The position numbers and the translations under genes were made by a program. Shown one piece after another: positions 12,567 through 23,886 of a DNA stretch of 64,000 bases (the stretch's first letter is position 1; the number at the start of each line of letters is the position of its first letter). Source of the stretch: Uranotaenia lowii. Taxonomy: Eukaryota > Arthropoda > Insecta > Diptera > Culicidae. The stretch is taken from NCBI RefSeq assembly GCF_029784155.1, contig NC_073692.1, positions 152,798,334-152,862,333 on the forward strand, given 5' to 3'. The notes under the pieces are model-generated. The model saw only the letters and a program-made list of their open reading frames with translations, did no database searches and had not been told where the DNA came from.

Positions 12567-12806
12567 ATGGGTAATACTAAAAGTAGCCCTGAAGTGAACA
12601 ATAAAGGTGATCACGCTTTAGCAATCATCCAAACTCAAGAATTGCATACGGGTTTACATGAAGACAATTCCATTAAATTGTGGATAGTGATCATTCTGCA
12701 GACAATCCAAATCGTTTGGACCATTTTTAAGTGGTACCAGAAAAGAGTACAACACAAAGCATTCTTGAAAGGTGTAAAATCGCAAAACAATTCAGATATG
12801 GTCTAA
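12567..12806 (+). CDS. Small membrane-anchored accessory ORF in the LTR element leader
   Basis: A 79-codon ORF starts at ATG 12567 (an in-frame GTG lies 6 bases upstream). The protein begins MGNTKSSPE, which fits the N-myristoylation pattern (Gly2, Ser6). After about 35 polar residues there is a hydrophobic stretch, LWIVIILQTIQIVWTIF, then a basic tail KWYQKRVQHK. This predicts a lipid-anchored, single-pass membrane peptide. It lies between the primer-binding site and gag, the position of the short leader ORFs known from some insect Gypsy elements. Its function is unknown to me. The nested LINE begins a few bases after the stop codon, leaving this ORF intact. Confidence 0.6.
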   Translation: MGNTKSSPEVNNKGDHALAIIQTQELHTGLHEDNSIKLWIVIILQTIQIVWTIFKWYQKRVQHKAFLKGVKSQNNSDMV

Positions 12807-13290
12807 ACAAGACCCAAAAACTTACGTTAACATTTTTTTTTTATTATTTGCTCAAGGACCCTCCGCTCACCCCCTCCACCAAACAGCTCAATTGAGCTGC
12901 CTGGTGTGGGCTCCTTGGGGCAATAGACGAACTGGCAGCATATAATAATGATAATAGCAATAATAATTCAAGTTGTTAATTCAAATTCAAATTCAAATAA
13001 ATACTATTAATAACTAACTAAATGTCTATTGCCCATATAAAAAAGAAATTAAATTAAAAAAGAAAGTGAGCAAAAATATATACAAAAAGTGCTTCCCAGT
13101 GGATTCGAAATCCTTTGAAGGGAAACATGATTTAATTGAATAGAAATTATGAACTAAATATTATTGAAACTAAGCTAAATTTAATCTAATTATATCTATG
13201 AGAAAAAAAATAAGTAAATGTATTTACAAGAGTTTATAAAATGTTGATATTTACATACTAAATTATTCTAAATTTTGCTTTGTGGTGGAA

Positions 13291-14698
13291 TTAAGTGTAT
13301 ATATACTCGTTTACTTTGCTTTTCAGGTAATTTTTCGTTTTTGTTTTAAATGATGCTCTATTCTGGATTTCTTTTAAATTTGTTGGAAGTTTATTGAAAC
13401 AATGAGGACCGCAAACGGAAAATCTAGTTTGTCCTAGGTTTGTTAATGCTCGATTGTACTGCAGATTATTCCGATTTCGGGTATTATGTAAATGGTTTGG
13501 AATAACAACGGTAAGATTATGGTGAGATGAAGAGTTAAACAAAATATTATGTACAAAAATAACTGTTTGTAATTCACAGAGTGCTCTGAGTGGTAAAATA
13601 CCATGATCATCCCGGGAATATAATGATGATGTGGGAGACAACATTGGTAGAGAGAAAATAATTTTGACACATCTATTTTGAAGCGATTGTAGTTTTTTTA
13701 TTCTTGATTGACAAGCTCGTCCCCATACAATTATCATGTATTGCAACAATGAATGCACGCATGCGTAATAAAATTGTAGAATACTCCTTCTCGTTACAAA
13801 ATGCCTAACTCTTTCCATTACTCCACAAAATGTGGAAACTTTCCGTTCGAGATTGTTTATGTGATCACTCCAGGTGAGCTTTGAATCTAAGGTTAAACCT
13901 AAATATTTGAAACGTTCAACTTTTTCTATTTCATGGTTATTAGACATTAAGCTCCTATGCTGTGGTATCTTTTTCTTGCTAGAATGAAAAATCATAAGTT
14001 TGGTTTTGTTTGGATTAAGCGAAAGGAGGTTCGACTGGCAAAAGTTGTTAAGTAATATTAGATCGTTTTCCATCGAATTAATAATTGCATTAACATCAGC
14101 AGACGGGTAAAAAAGAGCAGTATCATCTGCGAATAACCTTGTGATTCCTTTCAACCGTATGTGTTCTATATCGTTAATGTAAATAAGGAACAACAGGGGA
14201 CCTATGTTGCTTCCTTGGGGTACTCCCGTGGAAATGTTACGAAGCGAGCTCTGTTCACCATCAATTGATACAAACTGTTTTCTGCCAGAAAGATAGCTTT
14301 TTATTACTTGGTTTGCAATGCCTCTAATACCATAAATATTTAATTTATCAAGGAGTATGTCATGATTTAACGTATCAAAAGCTTTTGCTAAATCAATAAA
14401 CAGTCCTCCAACCATCTTTTTTTGGTCGATATTCTCAACAATGTTGTCAATTATTTCGGTAATTGCCGTACCCGTGCCACAGCCCGGTCGAAAACCATAT
14501 TGGTTTGAATAAAGTATTTTATGACGATCGAAAAAGCCTTGGATTCTTGTGACTAACATCTTTTCTATGAGTTTGTTAAATACTGATAATGTGGATATCG
14601 GGCGATAGTTAGTAGGATTACTGGTGTCACCACTTTTGTGGACTGGGATTACTTTCGCTAATTTCAGGCAATGGGGATACACTCCTGTCGAGATTATA
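13291..14698 (-). pseudogene. ORF2 3' portion: reverse transcriptase of the CR1-like LINE
   Basis: About 465 residues of uninterrupted frame on the minus strand. RT motifs in order: PISTLSVFNKLIEK, NQYGFRPGCGT, LFIDLAKAFDTLNH (first Asp), STGVPQGSNIGPLLFLIYIND, RLFADDTALF (Asp pair), NPNKTKLM and YLGLTLDSKL. The C-terminal part has HNTRNRNNL and PHCFNKLPTNLK, typical of the CR1/L2 group. It ends at TAG 13291. The first codons read directly from the Helitron border; across the Helitron the frame resumes in phase with the 17686-18797 portion. No stop or frameshift inside this part, so the RT residues look functional. Confidence 0.88.
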
Positions 14699-14899
14699 TC
14701 TATATATATAAAAATGAATGTTTGTCTGTCTGTCTGTTCCCTATAGACTCGGAAACTACTGAACCGATCATCGTGAAACTTGGCATCTGAGGGTTTTTGG
14801 GGCCGGGGATGGTTTCTATAATAGTTACAAAACGCTCCGACTTAAGGGAGGGAGGGCTTCCATACAAAATTTGTAGTTTTTCGAAACAAATTAAAGTCA

Positions 14900-15545
14900 T
14901 GACATCCATTTTCTCGAGATTTTTTTTCCTTTGGGCAGTTTGTTTTTCGTCTCCAAGGTCGAGGCGTCGCGAGCCATCGTCGTGAGAGGATAGTAACCAT
15001 GACATAGCATACTGATCAGTGGGAATATTTTGGCGCGTATTTCTCAACCAAGCATATTTTCAATGCAAGGGATGGCGATATGCAGCCTTGATGTGATTTT
15101 TTTCTACTTGATTCCTAGCTCATTTGTACAGCACATGGTTATGAATGACGCCTAGATGTGATCCAGATTGACATTTTGCCGATCGAATAAAACATATACA
15201 TTATTTTTGCAAAAATCTGAAATTGAAAAGTCATCGAATCCATTTTTAGAGATTTTCTTTTCTTTGAGCGGTTTGTTTTTCGTCTCTGTGGTCAAGCAAA
15301 CGTCGTCGCAAGTGGATAGTAACCAAAGCATACTGTTCGTTGATCGCTGGAAAAATTTAACAATTAGGCGCCTGTTTCTCAACCAAGTACCTATATTTCT
15401 TATGCACGTGGGGGCGATATGCAATCTAGATATGTTTTTTCTTGCTTAATTGTACACAACACGTGGAAATAAATGACGCCTAGATGTGACACGGATTGGT
15501 ATTTTATCAATCGAATCAAAAGCAATTGAAAGATTTGCAAAAATA
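14900..15545. repeat. Two diverged ~315 bp tandem repeats inside the Helitron
   Basis: The block from about 14900 to 15215 recurs, diverged, from about 15230 to 15545. Shared strings include TTTGTTTTTCGTCTC, GGATAGTAACCA, TTTCTCAACCAAG, GGCGATATGCA and ATGACGCCTAGATGTGA. The repeats have no coding capacity. Confidence 0.8.
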
Positions 15546-16778
15546 GTTCGTGTTAATGTAGGTAGCAATTGTTGTATAAAAATATAAATTTAGTTCTGAT
15601 GCTAATGAAATAATGGTATGACAACAATGGTATGAAAAATTGAAACAAAATACAGAAAGTAAAGAATTTACATACAATTTTTTACCCATTTTGCCTACAA
15701 GGTTATTTTAGAATCATATTGATAACAGAAATATGAATACGATGTTTTCTACAGAGATCGGAAACATTTTGTTGAACATGAACAAGTTTTATCAACCGCC
15801 ATTTAAATCTGAAGAAGATTAAAAAAAATCCGTTCCGACACATGAACTGATCAAGAGCCTTTTCTTTAAATAGGATAAGATAGGACTGCCGTGTGCATAA
15901 GTGAAAGGTATCAGTGGAATAAACTTATTTTTATTGATAAAAAGTGAGGGAATCATTTTCGGAAAGAACTTTCATTCAAGGAAGACTAGAGCATGTGCAA
16001 ACGTTCAACTTTTTTCTGTTACAAAAAAATAAAAAAATATGTTTTCTTCTGGAAATTTTTACTACGGCCCAAATACACAACTGAAACGAATTAAGAAATC
16101 AAAATGGGAGCATCTGCTTCTAAATAATTCTGAAAAAAAACATCGTACTTTTTGCTTACATACCAATTCAAGTACGTACTTAACATGAAAAGTGTTTTTT
16201 TGTTACATGGCTGCATAAAAAAAGACTTTTGATTCGCTTCTTTTTTGAAAAGTGAGACTTTAGAACTGATATTCAACTGGAAGCAAAAATTTTATAAGAA
16301 ATTCTGTGTATACCCTTAACGTGTTAAAAATAATATTTCCTCCTGTCATCTTACACGGTGGGGCAAGGGCAAACGTCGAACTTTTTAGAAATTCATCTTC
16401 AAAATGATTCAATATGTTGGATCGACCAGAAGGGGTATTCTGAATGTTGAAACGCAAATAGGTATTAACATTTTTTAACTGTCTCTGTAATGAAGGTCAT
16501 TTGCTTTGAACAGCATTCGTTAAAAGTGGAGTAACAAACATAAAATTAATACTGCAGGAATACTGTAGATATATCCATATATCAATGAAACTTGATAAAA
16601 CAAACAAACAGAAGTACGTATTAAATCAATTTTGAAGCAATTACTCTTACGCATCTGAAAATAAACTTTGCATTTACACTTGCCCCAATATACGGGACAA
16701 ATGTTAACTTTTAAATTGTTTTTTCCAACATTTTTGAATATTTGACTTTCAAAGAGAAATTAAAAAACGCTGAGAATT

Positions 16779-16880
16779 TATTCAGTGATGCAACTGATTT
16801 TTTTTTAATATTTATATTTTTTATAATTATTCAGTGATGCAACTGATTTTTTTTTAATATTTATATTTTTTATAATTATT
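16779..16880. repeat. Tandem duplication, unit about 49 bp, inside the Helitron
   Basis: The string TTCAGTGATGCAACTGATTT plus the following T/A-rich bases to TATAATTA occurs twice back to back without visible differences. Confidence 0.9.
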
Positions 16881-17685
16881 AGAAAATCAGAAATTGGCAC
16901 TGTATAAAATCGATAATTTTCATACCATGACAAATGCTCTTTGGGAAAACTTCAAGCTGATTGTTCACGAGTTTGGCATATGGCGAAACATTTTTTAACA
17001 TTATTTTGGCGCAAAAAGGATAAATATTCAAACTGCTCCGAAGGGCGAGGATGCTGAAAAAAGTTGTTTGAAAATGGTTATTAAAAAACCTTTTCATCGT
17101 TTTTTTTTCAAATTTCTATAGCTTTTCTCCATAAAGTACAATGCGAATCTTTTTCTTTCAATCAGAAATTTATGTAAACTCGAGCCGAGTTAATCAGCCT
17201 ACCTTCTTCAAGCAGTGGGGGACAAAATTGGAAAAGATGGGGGAGCCCCCATGTAAGTTTAAGATAAAGAGCTTTTCAAAGAAGGGACCACATTTTATAA
17301 GAGGGTTTTTTGCGTCAGATATTTGGCATACCTCAAAAAAAGATGTTACAAATGTTTTTATAGAAGTTCGTAACTTTCCACTTTGGAAAAAAAAAATGTG
17401 AAAAATCCAAAAATTTTTACATTATTTAAGTCATTATGAAGTTTTAAAAACAGAGTACAAATTTCAGATCTTGAAAAACAAACTAAGAGATCAAGTTTCA
17501 GTAAATAATATATGCAATCTTTGAATTGCAATTCGGAACTCCAACTGCAGCTCTCATTTCAAAGTTGTTGGATCTGAACTATGATGGTTGACTTAAAAAA
17601 TGCTTACAAAAATCTAAATTTGAATGAATTTTTACAAATTATATTTATTTTTGGAATGTGTAGCAAAGCACACCGGGTCAGCTAG

Positions 17686-18797
17686 TTATTAAATATATTC
17701 GAGATTATTTCTGAAAAGTGCGGAGCATACGATTTTACTACTTCCACTGGGAAATCATCTGGACCATTACTTTTATTGACATCAAGTTCGTTGATCAAAA
17801 TCATAACTTCATTATGGGTAGAGGGTCTCAAGAAAATTGATGATTGGTTATGCCTTACAGATGACAGAGGGTTAAACAAATTATTCTTGGGTATTTTACT
17901 AGCTAACTCTTCGCCAATTTTGGAAAAATAGCTATTGAATGCCTCACACACTTCCAAATTGTTTTTGGTTTTAACTCCATTTACTACGAGTTCAATTTTT
18001 TCAGCTTCTTTTTTCCTACCAAAAATAGCATTTATTCCTTTCCAAAGTTTAGATGGACATGAATGGTTGAGTAGCCGACTATAATGCAAGCGTTTAGTAG
18101 ATTGTTTCAACTTATCAAGTTTCGCGGAGATATGCTTTAACATATCTTTTAGATGAACGTTATCTGGATACTTTTTCACCCTTTTTATATAATTGTTTTT
18201 TATAGACATTAATTTCCAAATATCGTATGTCATCCATTCACAGTTTTTGTTTTTGAGACTAACTTTTTTTCTAATTGTAGTCGTACATTCGACGAGTAAT
18301 CTATTATAAGTTGATGTGACATCCTGCAAAATAGTATCCGCATCGCGATTACAATCAACAAACGTGTTGAAATCAAATGAAGGTGGCCGATAAACACCAT
18401 AAAGATTGAGATACTGTTCGTTTAGACAAAGCTCGACATTCAAACAATGAAAACCATTCTGATGGACATTTTCAATTAGTCTGTGTGTTATTTTATTATT
18501 AATGTAGATCGCTAAACCTCCATGTGAAGAAGATCTACAAGAAAAGTAGCTAAGAAAACCAGGGATTTGATACAGTGCACAATTATCCTCTTTCAACCAT
18601 GTTTCGCCTACAAGAATAACATCTAGTTTCACTGAACAGTGGTTGATGAGTAATAAAGGGTCATCAAATTTATTTAAGTTATTTATTCCTCTCAAATTCC
18701 ATTGTAACATTCGAAGGTTGTTCATGTAATCTAGCTTATAACTATTGCGAAAATCATCAGAGCTCTTATGATAGAAATTTTTAGGTTGATTATCCAT
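17686..18797 (-). pseudogene. ORF2 5' portion of the CR1-like LINE: truncated endonuclease and RT start
   Basis: The ORF starts MDNQPKNFYH at 18797. An apurinic-like endonuclease begins with LRMLQWNLRGINN, then DVILVGETWL (catalytic Glu), GGLAIYIN and LNLYGVYRPPS. The frame then jumps from FNTFVDC straight to NRDADTILQDVTSTYN; the expected GDxN, SD and H-containing C-terminal half of the endonuclease is missing, though the frame stays open. The linker and RT start follow (SNGPDDFPVEVVK). At 17686 the Helitron border interrupts the frame. The in-frame loss suggests the copy moved using enzyme from another element. Confidence 0.8.
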
Positions 18798-18845
18798 TTT
18801 TAATGATTGAATTAAAGATATACGCGAGTGTTAAATAAATTGAAA

Positions 18846-19931
18846 TTATATCCTCTTCTTACGTTTATTTTCTTGAACAATATCCGGTGAAGTTTGATTT
18901 GATTGATCAGTTTTTTGCTGAGCTAAGGCATTTTTTGTTAATTTAATTAGGTCAGATTTATTTTTAATTATTTCAGGCTTAGACGCTTCATCTTTTTTTG
19001 CTAAAACAACACCACTTCTACCAGGCCAAACATATTTAAATTCAAGTATGTCTTGAGATTCGCGCGTTTCTTTAAGGAGATCAAGTGCCAATGGAGTTAG
19101 CTCATCTCTAATACTAACAGTAAGAGATTTTCCGTCAATATTTAAAGACGGGTGTACAGATGTCGATAGAAGTTTTCCGAACTTTCCTTTTTTACTCATA
19201 ACTAATTCTTTACATTCAGTTGATTTGAAAATAACTCTAATTGGAATTATTGCTTTCTTGTTTTTACCTGGCGGGAAAAACCGTTCTGCAAGTGTAAAGG
19301 AGTCTACACGAGCCTCAACACCTATAGTAGCTAAAGTTTTAACAATTAGATCAGGAACGTTTTCATTTTCAATAACAGGTAATCCCAGAAATACAAGATT
19401 TTTTGAGGTAGCAAATCTAGCGGACATATCGACACTAGCTTCAAGTTTGCGCACAGTTTCTTCAAGGGCTGAGTGAGACTGTTTTAAGATCTCCATTTCA
19501 TGCTTCATCGTTTGATTTTCTAATTTTAGTTCGTTGAAATCAGCATTGATTGAATCGATTTTAGCTGATAAAAATTCCTGAGAAGATTCAATTGCTGACG
19601 TCACTAGTCTAACTTCTGCTTTAACATTTTCCATTTCTTTGATTGTAATTGATTTTAGTTGGGAGCCGAGCGTGTCGATTATGTTATTATTTTGCATATC
19701 GATAACGCGTTGATAGATAACAGAACATTCGGGTGTACAATAATAAAGTTTTTTTTTCCATCGACCAATCGCATTTCCAATTATGTTTTTACATCTGAAG
19801 TGGGCACAGGAAAAGCAGTACGCACAAGTTAGAACTTGGCTTGAATCCTCTTCTTTTTTCTGACAAACTATGCAAATAATAGAATCATCCATGGTAAAAT
19901 ATTTGTAGTAATGCGGCGAAACAATCTGCAA
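18846..19931 (-). CDS. ORF1 protein of the CR1-like LINE (PHD-like zinc finger, coiled coil, RRM-like region)
   Basis: 361 codons, intact. A second Met (MDDSIICIVC) is 13 residues in and is an equally good start. Residues ~15-70 hold cysteines and histidine in a PHD-like pattern (CIVCQKK, LTCAYCFSCAHFRC, YYCTPEC). About 95-170 is a predicted coiled coil with heptads (IESSQEFLSAKIDSI, LKQSHSALEETVRKLEAS). About 175-290 (KNLVFLGLP, IPIRVIF) resembles the non-canonical RRM and C-terminal domain of LINE ORF1 proteins, which bind RNA. The C-terminus is basic (KRKKRI). A PHD finger in ORF1 is known from CR1-group elements. Expected role: RNA chaperone of the retrotransposon particle. Confidence 0.8.
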   Translation of the reverse strand: MQIVSPHYYKYFTMDDSIICIVCQKKEEDSSQVLTCAYCFSCAHFRCKNIIGNAIGRWKKKLYYCTPECSVIYQRVIDMQNNNIIDTLGSQLKSITIKEMENVKAEVRLVTSAIESSQEFLSAKIDSINADFNELKLENQTMKHEMEILKQSHSALEETVRKLEASVDMSARFATSKNLVFLGLPVIENENVPDLIVKTLATIGVEARVDSFTLAERFFPPGKNKKAIIPIRVIFKSTECKELVMSKKGKFGKLLSTSVHPSLNIDGKSLTVSIRDELTPLALDLLKETRESQDILEFKYVWPGRSGVVLAKKDEASKPEIIKNKSDLIKLTKNALAQQKTDQSNQTSPDIVQENKRKKRI

Positions 19932-20066
19932 AGTAAACGAGTATCGCGAAAAGGTAATTAATGGTAATGAAAATTAAGCCGAAGCTAACGGATAGATGAG
20001 AAAAATTTAAAAATAAAAATGTAAACAATGTAGAATGTTATTTTAGAACGACTGTTAACTAACATT

Positions 20067-20885
20067 CACGGACAACGTTTTGCTTTCGTGGAGGGAATTA
20101 TATTTTTTCAAATAAGTGAATAAATTTTGTTTTCTAATTAATAATAGCAATGCAATAGGAAAAGTAGATACTGAAAGGGAACGAGTAGAGACTGAGCAAC
20201 TCTGTAGTTTTTTTTTTCGGTTTACTTTGAAAACTATGCCAGACTTTACATTTGCACTGCAAGTAGCACACTTTGGTTGCCTTGAAATTGCGCTAATTAA
20301 GTCGTGCTTTTCAATTGAAAAATATTTTTACCCATTCACAGACACTAAGGGTACGCACTTACCTTATCAGAAATTAATAAATCACTCAACTGTAAGCAGC
20401 GATTGTATCACTGAGAAGTTATTTGGAATCTTTGAAAACTAGAAAGTGAAAGTTAAACAGAGACCCATGTAAAAAATACTGCCACAGCTGCTACAGTTGA
20501 ATAGTGGTAGTACTGATCATCCGGCGCAGAGATAAGCTGCTGATGAAATCGTTATGGATCGTGCTGCAGTTGAGTAGTTATGGATCGCGCTGCAGTTGAT
20601 TTTACTTCACATTTGAATTGTGGTTCGGGAGTAGTTCGAGTTGAACGAGTGAAAAAGGCGTAGAGTAGAGAGCGCCTCCACCTCATGCGCTGAGCCAGTA
20701 CAGGTGCGTCGTTAGGAAATTGTGTCGAGGAGAGCGCCTCCACAAGGAACGTTTGGCGAGGAGACCACGACGAGTGAAGCAGTCAACCCAATGGACGACG
20801 AGATAAGTACAGAGTTTTGTTAATCTGATTAATTTTTGTGATAACTAAAATATTTTTTAAATGAACTTAATGAATTTATTTGCAA
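20067..20885 (+). other. Leader of the LTR element between LINE insertion and gag
   Basis: No family motif was found. A 108-codon frame at 20116-20442 has no recognisable domain and I do not call it. The purine-rich start of gag follows at 20886. Confidence 0.4.
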
Positions 20886-22068
20886 ATGAGTTCCCCAGAG
20901 GAACAGATAGAAAAATTATTAGGCGAGCTGCACAAGATAAAAACAAACCTTAATAAAAACCCCAATAGGAGGTATTTCAAAAGCACAATACTAGAGAAAT
21001 TAGCAAAATCAAGAGAAATTTTTGAAAACATTAATCAGAAACTAAAAACTTATGAAAAAGTCATTGATGCAATAAAACACGGATTTCTGATTAAAGCTGC
21101 ACGTTTGGATTATAGCGAAATCCAACTAATTTTACAACATAAATTGTCTCATCACCAAAAACCTGTGTCCTTTAAATCAGCGGTGTACGCTGTAATATTG
21201 CAAAATTATTTTTCGAAAAAATTTATCATGGCGCAATTTGACGTAAAAACTGCAACTTCCATCGTGCAGACGTACGATGGAACACCTGTCAACTTGGACG
21301 CGTTCGTTGACGCAGCCACGTTGCTAGGAGATTACGTTGCTGAGGGACAGCTAGCAACAGCAATTCGATTTTTGAAAACGCGTTTGACAGGCAAAGCCAG
21401 ATTAGGTTTAGCCACAAACCTAAACACAATTGAAGACATCGTGAATGATGTGAAGGCGAGATGCTCAGACAAAGCATCTCCCGAGAACATCATAGCAAAA
21501 ATGGAAAATGTAAAACAGAAGACTGACATTAACAGTCTATGTGACGAAATTGATGGTTTAACACAGAAATTAAAAAACGTCTACATCGGACAGGGCATTC
21601 CAGAAGGGGTAGCTCAGTCAATGTCTACAAAAGCAGGCGTCAAAGCTCTAGTAAACGGAACTAACAGTTATGAAACGAAACTGTTACTGAGGATGGGAAC
21701 CTTCACCTCAATACAAGAGGCTGTGCAAAAAGTGCGAGAAAACGTTTCTTCTGCACAGAACAACCAACAAAACACTAGCCAAGTTATGGCATATAGTGCT
21801 CAAAGATACAATAATTATGGACAAAACAATCGTGGAAGACGATTTAACAACCGTGGAGGTAATCCAAATATTCCACGGGACAGAAATTATCTGCAAAATA
21901 GAGATAATAACAGAAATTATCAGCAAAACAGAGATAATAACAATTGATATCAAGAAAGATATCAAAACCGTAGCAACAACTACAACATCAATAGAAACAA
22001 TAACAATAGAGGTGGCCGAAGAGACTACCGTTCCCAACAAATCTATACATTAAATTCGGAACAATAAA
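20886..22068 (+). pseudogene. gag of the LTR retrotransposon, one in-frame stop
   Basis: Start chosen at ATG 20886 (MSSPEEQIEK); a TTG six bases upstream is open but less likely. The first ~115 residues are helical and charged; from MAQFDVKTATSIVQ the sequence follows the capsid pattern of 412/mdg1-like gag (YDGTPVNLDAFVDAA, ATAIRFLKTRLTGKARL). The C-terminus is Asn/Arg/Gly-rich (NNRGRRFNNRGG) instead of a CCHC knuckle. A TGA at 21945-21947 breaks this tail, after which the same frame continues with like composition (RGGRRDYRS) to TAA at 22066-22068. The break could be mutation or sequencing error. The product would form the capsid. Confidence 0.85.
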
Positions 22069-22171
22069 TGGGACAAAACCCACCACCAACTCCGACTCAA
22101 TATCAACAAAATTTTCCACAGCCTATACCTATGATCCCAACAGACACCCCACAACAAAACTTAAATTTTTT

Positions 22172-22603
22172 ATGCCATGCGAACCAAGCACCAATGGTTC
22201 CACAGCAATTTATACGATAAATTTAAATGCAGTGAATTTTGTGACTTTACATGTCCAAATGACGAACTGCAAATGTACACTCATAATAGATAGCGGGGCT
22301 GACGTATCTTTATTGAAGACAACGAAAGTTTCACCCTTGCAAATAGTAGATTTTAACAAAAAGCTAAAAATAACAGGAGTGACAGCAGGAGAAACTGAAA
22401 CTATTGCTGAAGTTCATACGTTTCTTCAATTCCAAAATAATTTACTACTAAATCATAATTTTCAATTAGTGAATGAGAACTTTCCCATTCCAACAGACGG
22501 TATACTAGGACGGGACTTTTTAGTAAAGTTCAGGTGTACCATAGATTATGATAATTGGCTACTTAATTTCAATTTTGAAAACATTCAATTTCAATACCAA
22601 TAG
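22172..22603 (+). pseudogene. pol: aspartic protease segment, ending in a frame break
   Basis: The protease active site is visible as LIIDSGADVSLLK, and the flap-distal DGILGRDFLVKF motif lies about 80 residues later. The frame is different from gag, as expected if pol is expressed by frameshifting, but the stretch between 22069 and 22172 changes frame more than once, so the natural gag-pol junction cannot be read. The frame stops at 22601-22603, and the RT frame continues from about 22596 in a different phase. The residues needed for catalysis are present. It would process gag and pol within particles. Confidence 0.85.
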
Positions 22604-23886
22604 AAGATACAATTATTGATAGCATAATATTACCACCTAGATGTCAAGTAATTCGAAAATTGCCTAATTTCAAGGTGACTGAAGATACAGTCGTGTTATC
22701 ACAGGAGATACTACCAGGTGTATTCTGTGGAAATACTATTGTATCTGCTGATTCACCGTTAATAAAATTTGTAAATACAACACAAGAACAAGTAACGCTA
22801 TCAAAATTTTTTCCTAAATGTGAACCATTAAATGACTATATAAAAATAGATAAACCTAAGAAAAACTTATCTAAACAATCAGAAAGAATTAAAAAGATTC
22901 TTTCACAGCTAAACTTTAATGAAATCCCTTCTTATGTACATTCACCATTAAAACAATTAATAGAAGAGTATTCTGATATTTTTCATTTAGATAATGAACA
23001 ATTAACGCATAATAATTTTTACTCGCAAAATATTATTTTAAAAGACCAAGTACCGGTCTACATACCAAACTACAAGACAATCCATTCGCAAGGAAATGAA
23101 ATGCGGGAACAAATACAGAAACTTTTGGACAATGATATAGTTGAACCATCTGTTTCTTCTTATAATTCACCCATCCTGTTGGTACCTAAAAGGTCTGACA
23201 ATATTCAGAAGAAATGGAGGCTGGTGGTCGATTTCCGCCAGTTGAATAAAAAAGTAGTGGCAGATAAATTCCCCTTGCCACGAATTGACGTAATATTAGA
23301 TCAATTAGGCAGAGCTAAATACTTTACTACACTTGATTTAATGTCTGGGTTTCACCAGATACCATTAGATCAAGAGTCAAGAAAGTATACAGCTTTTTCA
23401 GCACCTAATGGTCATTTTCAGTTCAAAAGATTACCATTCGGGCTAAACATTAGTCCCAATAGCTTCCAGCGCATGATGAACATCGCGATGGCTGGACTGA
23501 GTCCCGAATGTGCATTCATTTATATCGATGACATTATTGTCATCGGATGTTCAGTAAATCATCACATCCATAATTTAGCGAAAGTTTTTCAGCGTTTGAG
23601 GCACTATAATCTCAAACTTAATCCAACCAAATGCAATTTTTTCTTGAACGAAGTGACTTATTTAGGTCACAAAATAACAGATAAGGGAATTTTACCCGAC
23701 GACTCAAAATTTGAAGCGGTAAAAAACTACCCAAGACCTACTAACACAGACGATGTACGTAGGTTTGTAGCTTTTTGCAATTATTACAGGAAATTCGTAC
23801 CGAATTTTGCTGAAGTGGCTAGACCACTGAATGTACTTCTAAAAAAAGGGAACACCATTTCAATGGACAGAATCCCAAGAATGTAG
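22600..23886 (+). pseudogene. pol: reverse transcriptase segment
   Basis: Open from about 22600 to a stop at 23884-23886. RT motifs in order: WRLVVDFRQLNKKVV, FTTLDLMSGFHQI (first Asp), LPFGLNISPNSFQRMM and FIYIDDIIVIG (YxDD box, catalytic Asp pair), then LGHKITDKGI and the thumb FCNYYRKFVPNFAEVARPL. All catalytic residues are present. Near 23840 an A7G3 run causes a one-base shift, after which this frame stops and RNase H continues in the next frame. A homopolymer is a common site of both mutation and sequencing error. Confidence 0.9.

Larger units (their letters stand above)
14699..17685 (-). mobile_element. Non-autonomous Helitron, about 3.0 kb, inserted in the LINE RT
   Basis: The left end is TCTATATATATAAAAATGAA, preceded by A; the right end is GTCAGCTAG, followed by T. 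Helitrons begin TC, end CTRR and insert between A and T without duplicating target bases. Upstream of the right end, GTGTAGC-AAA-GCACAC forms the expected terminal hairpin, about eight bases before CTAG. Removing exactly these bases puts the two halves of the LINE RT back in one frame. The element is AT-rich with no Rep or helicase frame. By this polarity the Helitron reads left to right, but since no gene is present the strand is nominal. Confidence 0.9.
12835..20059 (-). mobile_element. CR1-like LINE inserted in the LTR element leader, itself split by a Helitron
   Basis: On the minus strand the order is 5' region, ORF1 with a PHD-like zinc finger, ORF2 (endonuclease-RT), an approximately 450 bp 3' UTR and a poly-A tail (seen as T-runs at 12832-12842). 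The 3' junction is clear; the 5' junction is tentative, based on TAACATT at 12828-12834 recurring at 20060-20066 as a possible target duplication. Without the Helitron it is about 4.2 kb. The endonuclease carries an internal deletion, so this copy could not have moved unaided. Confidence 0.8.

Noticed and set aside
20116..20442. 108-codon frame in the LTR element leader
   Set aside because: No motif or coiled coil; position fits non-coding leader and the translation looks random.
22069..22200. Short proline/glutamine-rich frame starting at ATG 22069 as a separate gene
   Set aside because: It lies at the gag-pol junction and ends after about 45 codons; more likely a displaced piece of gag or pol.
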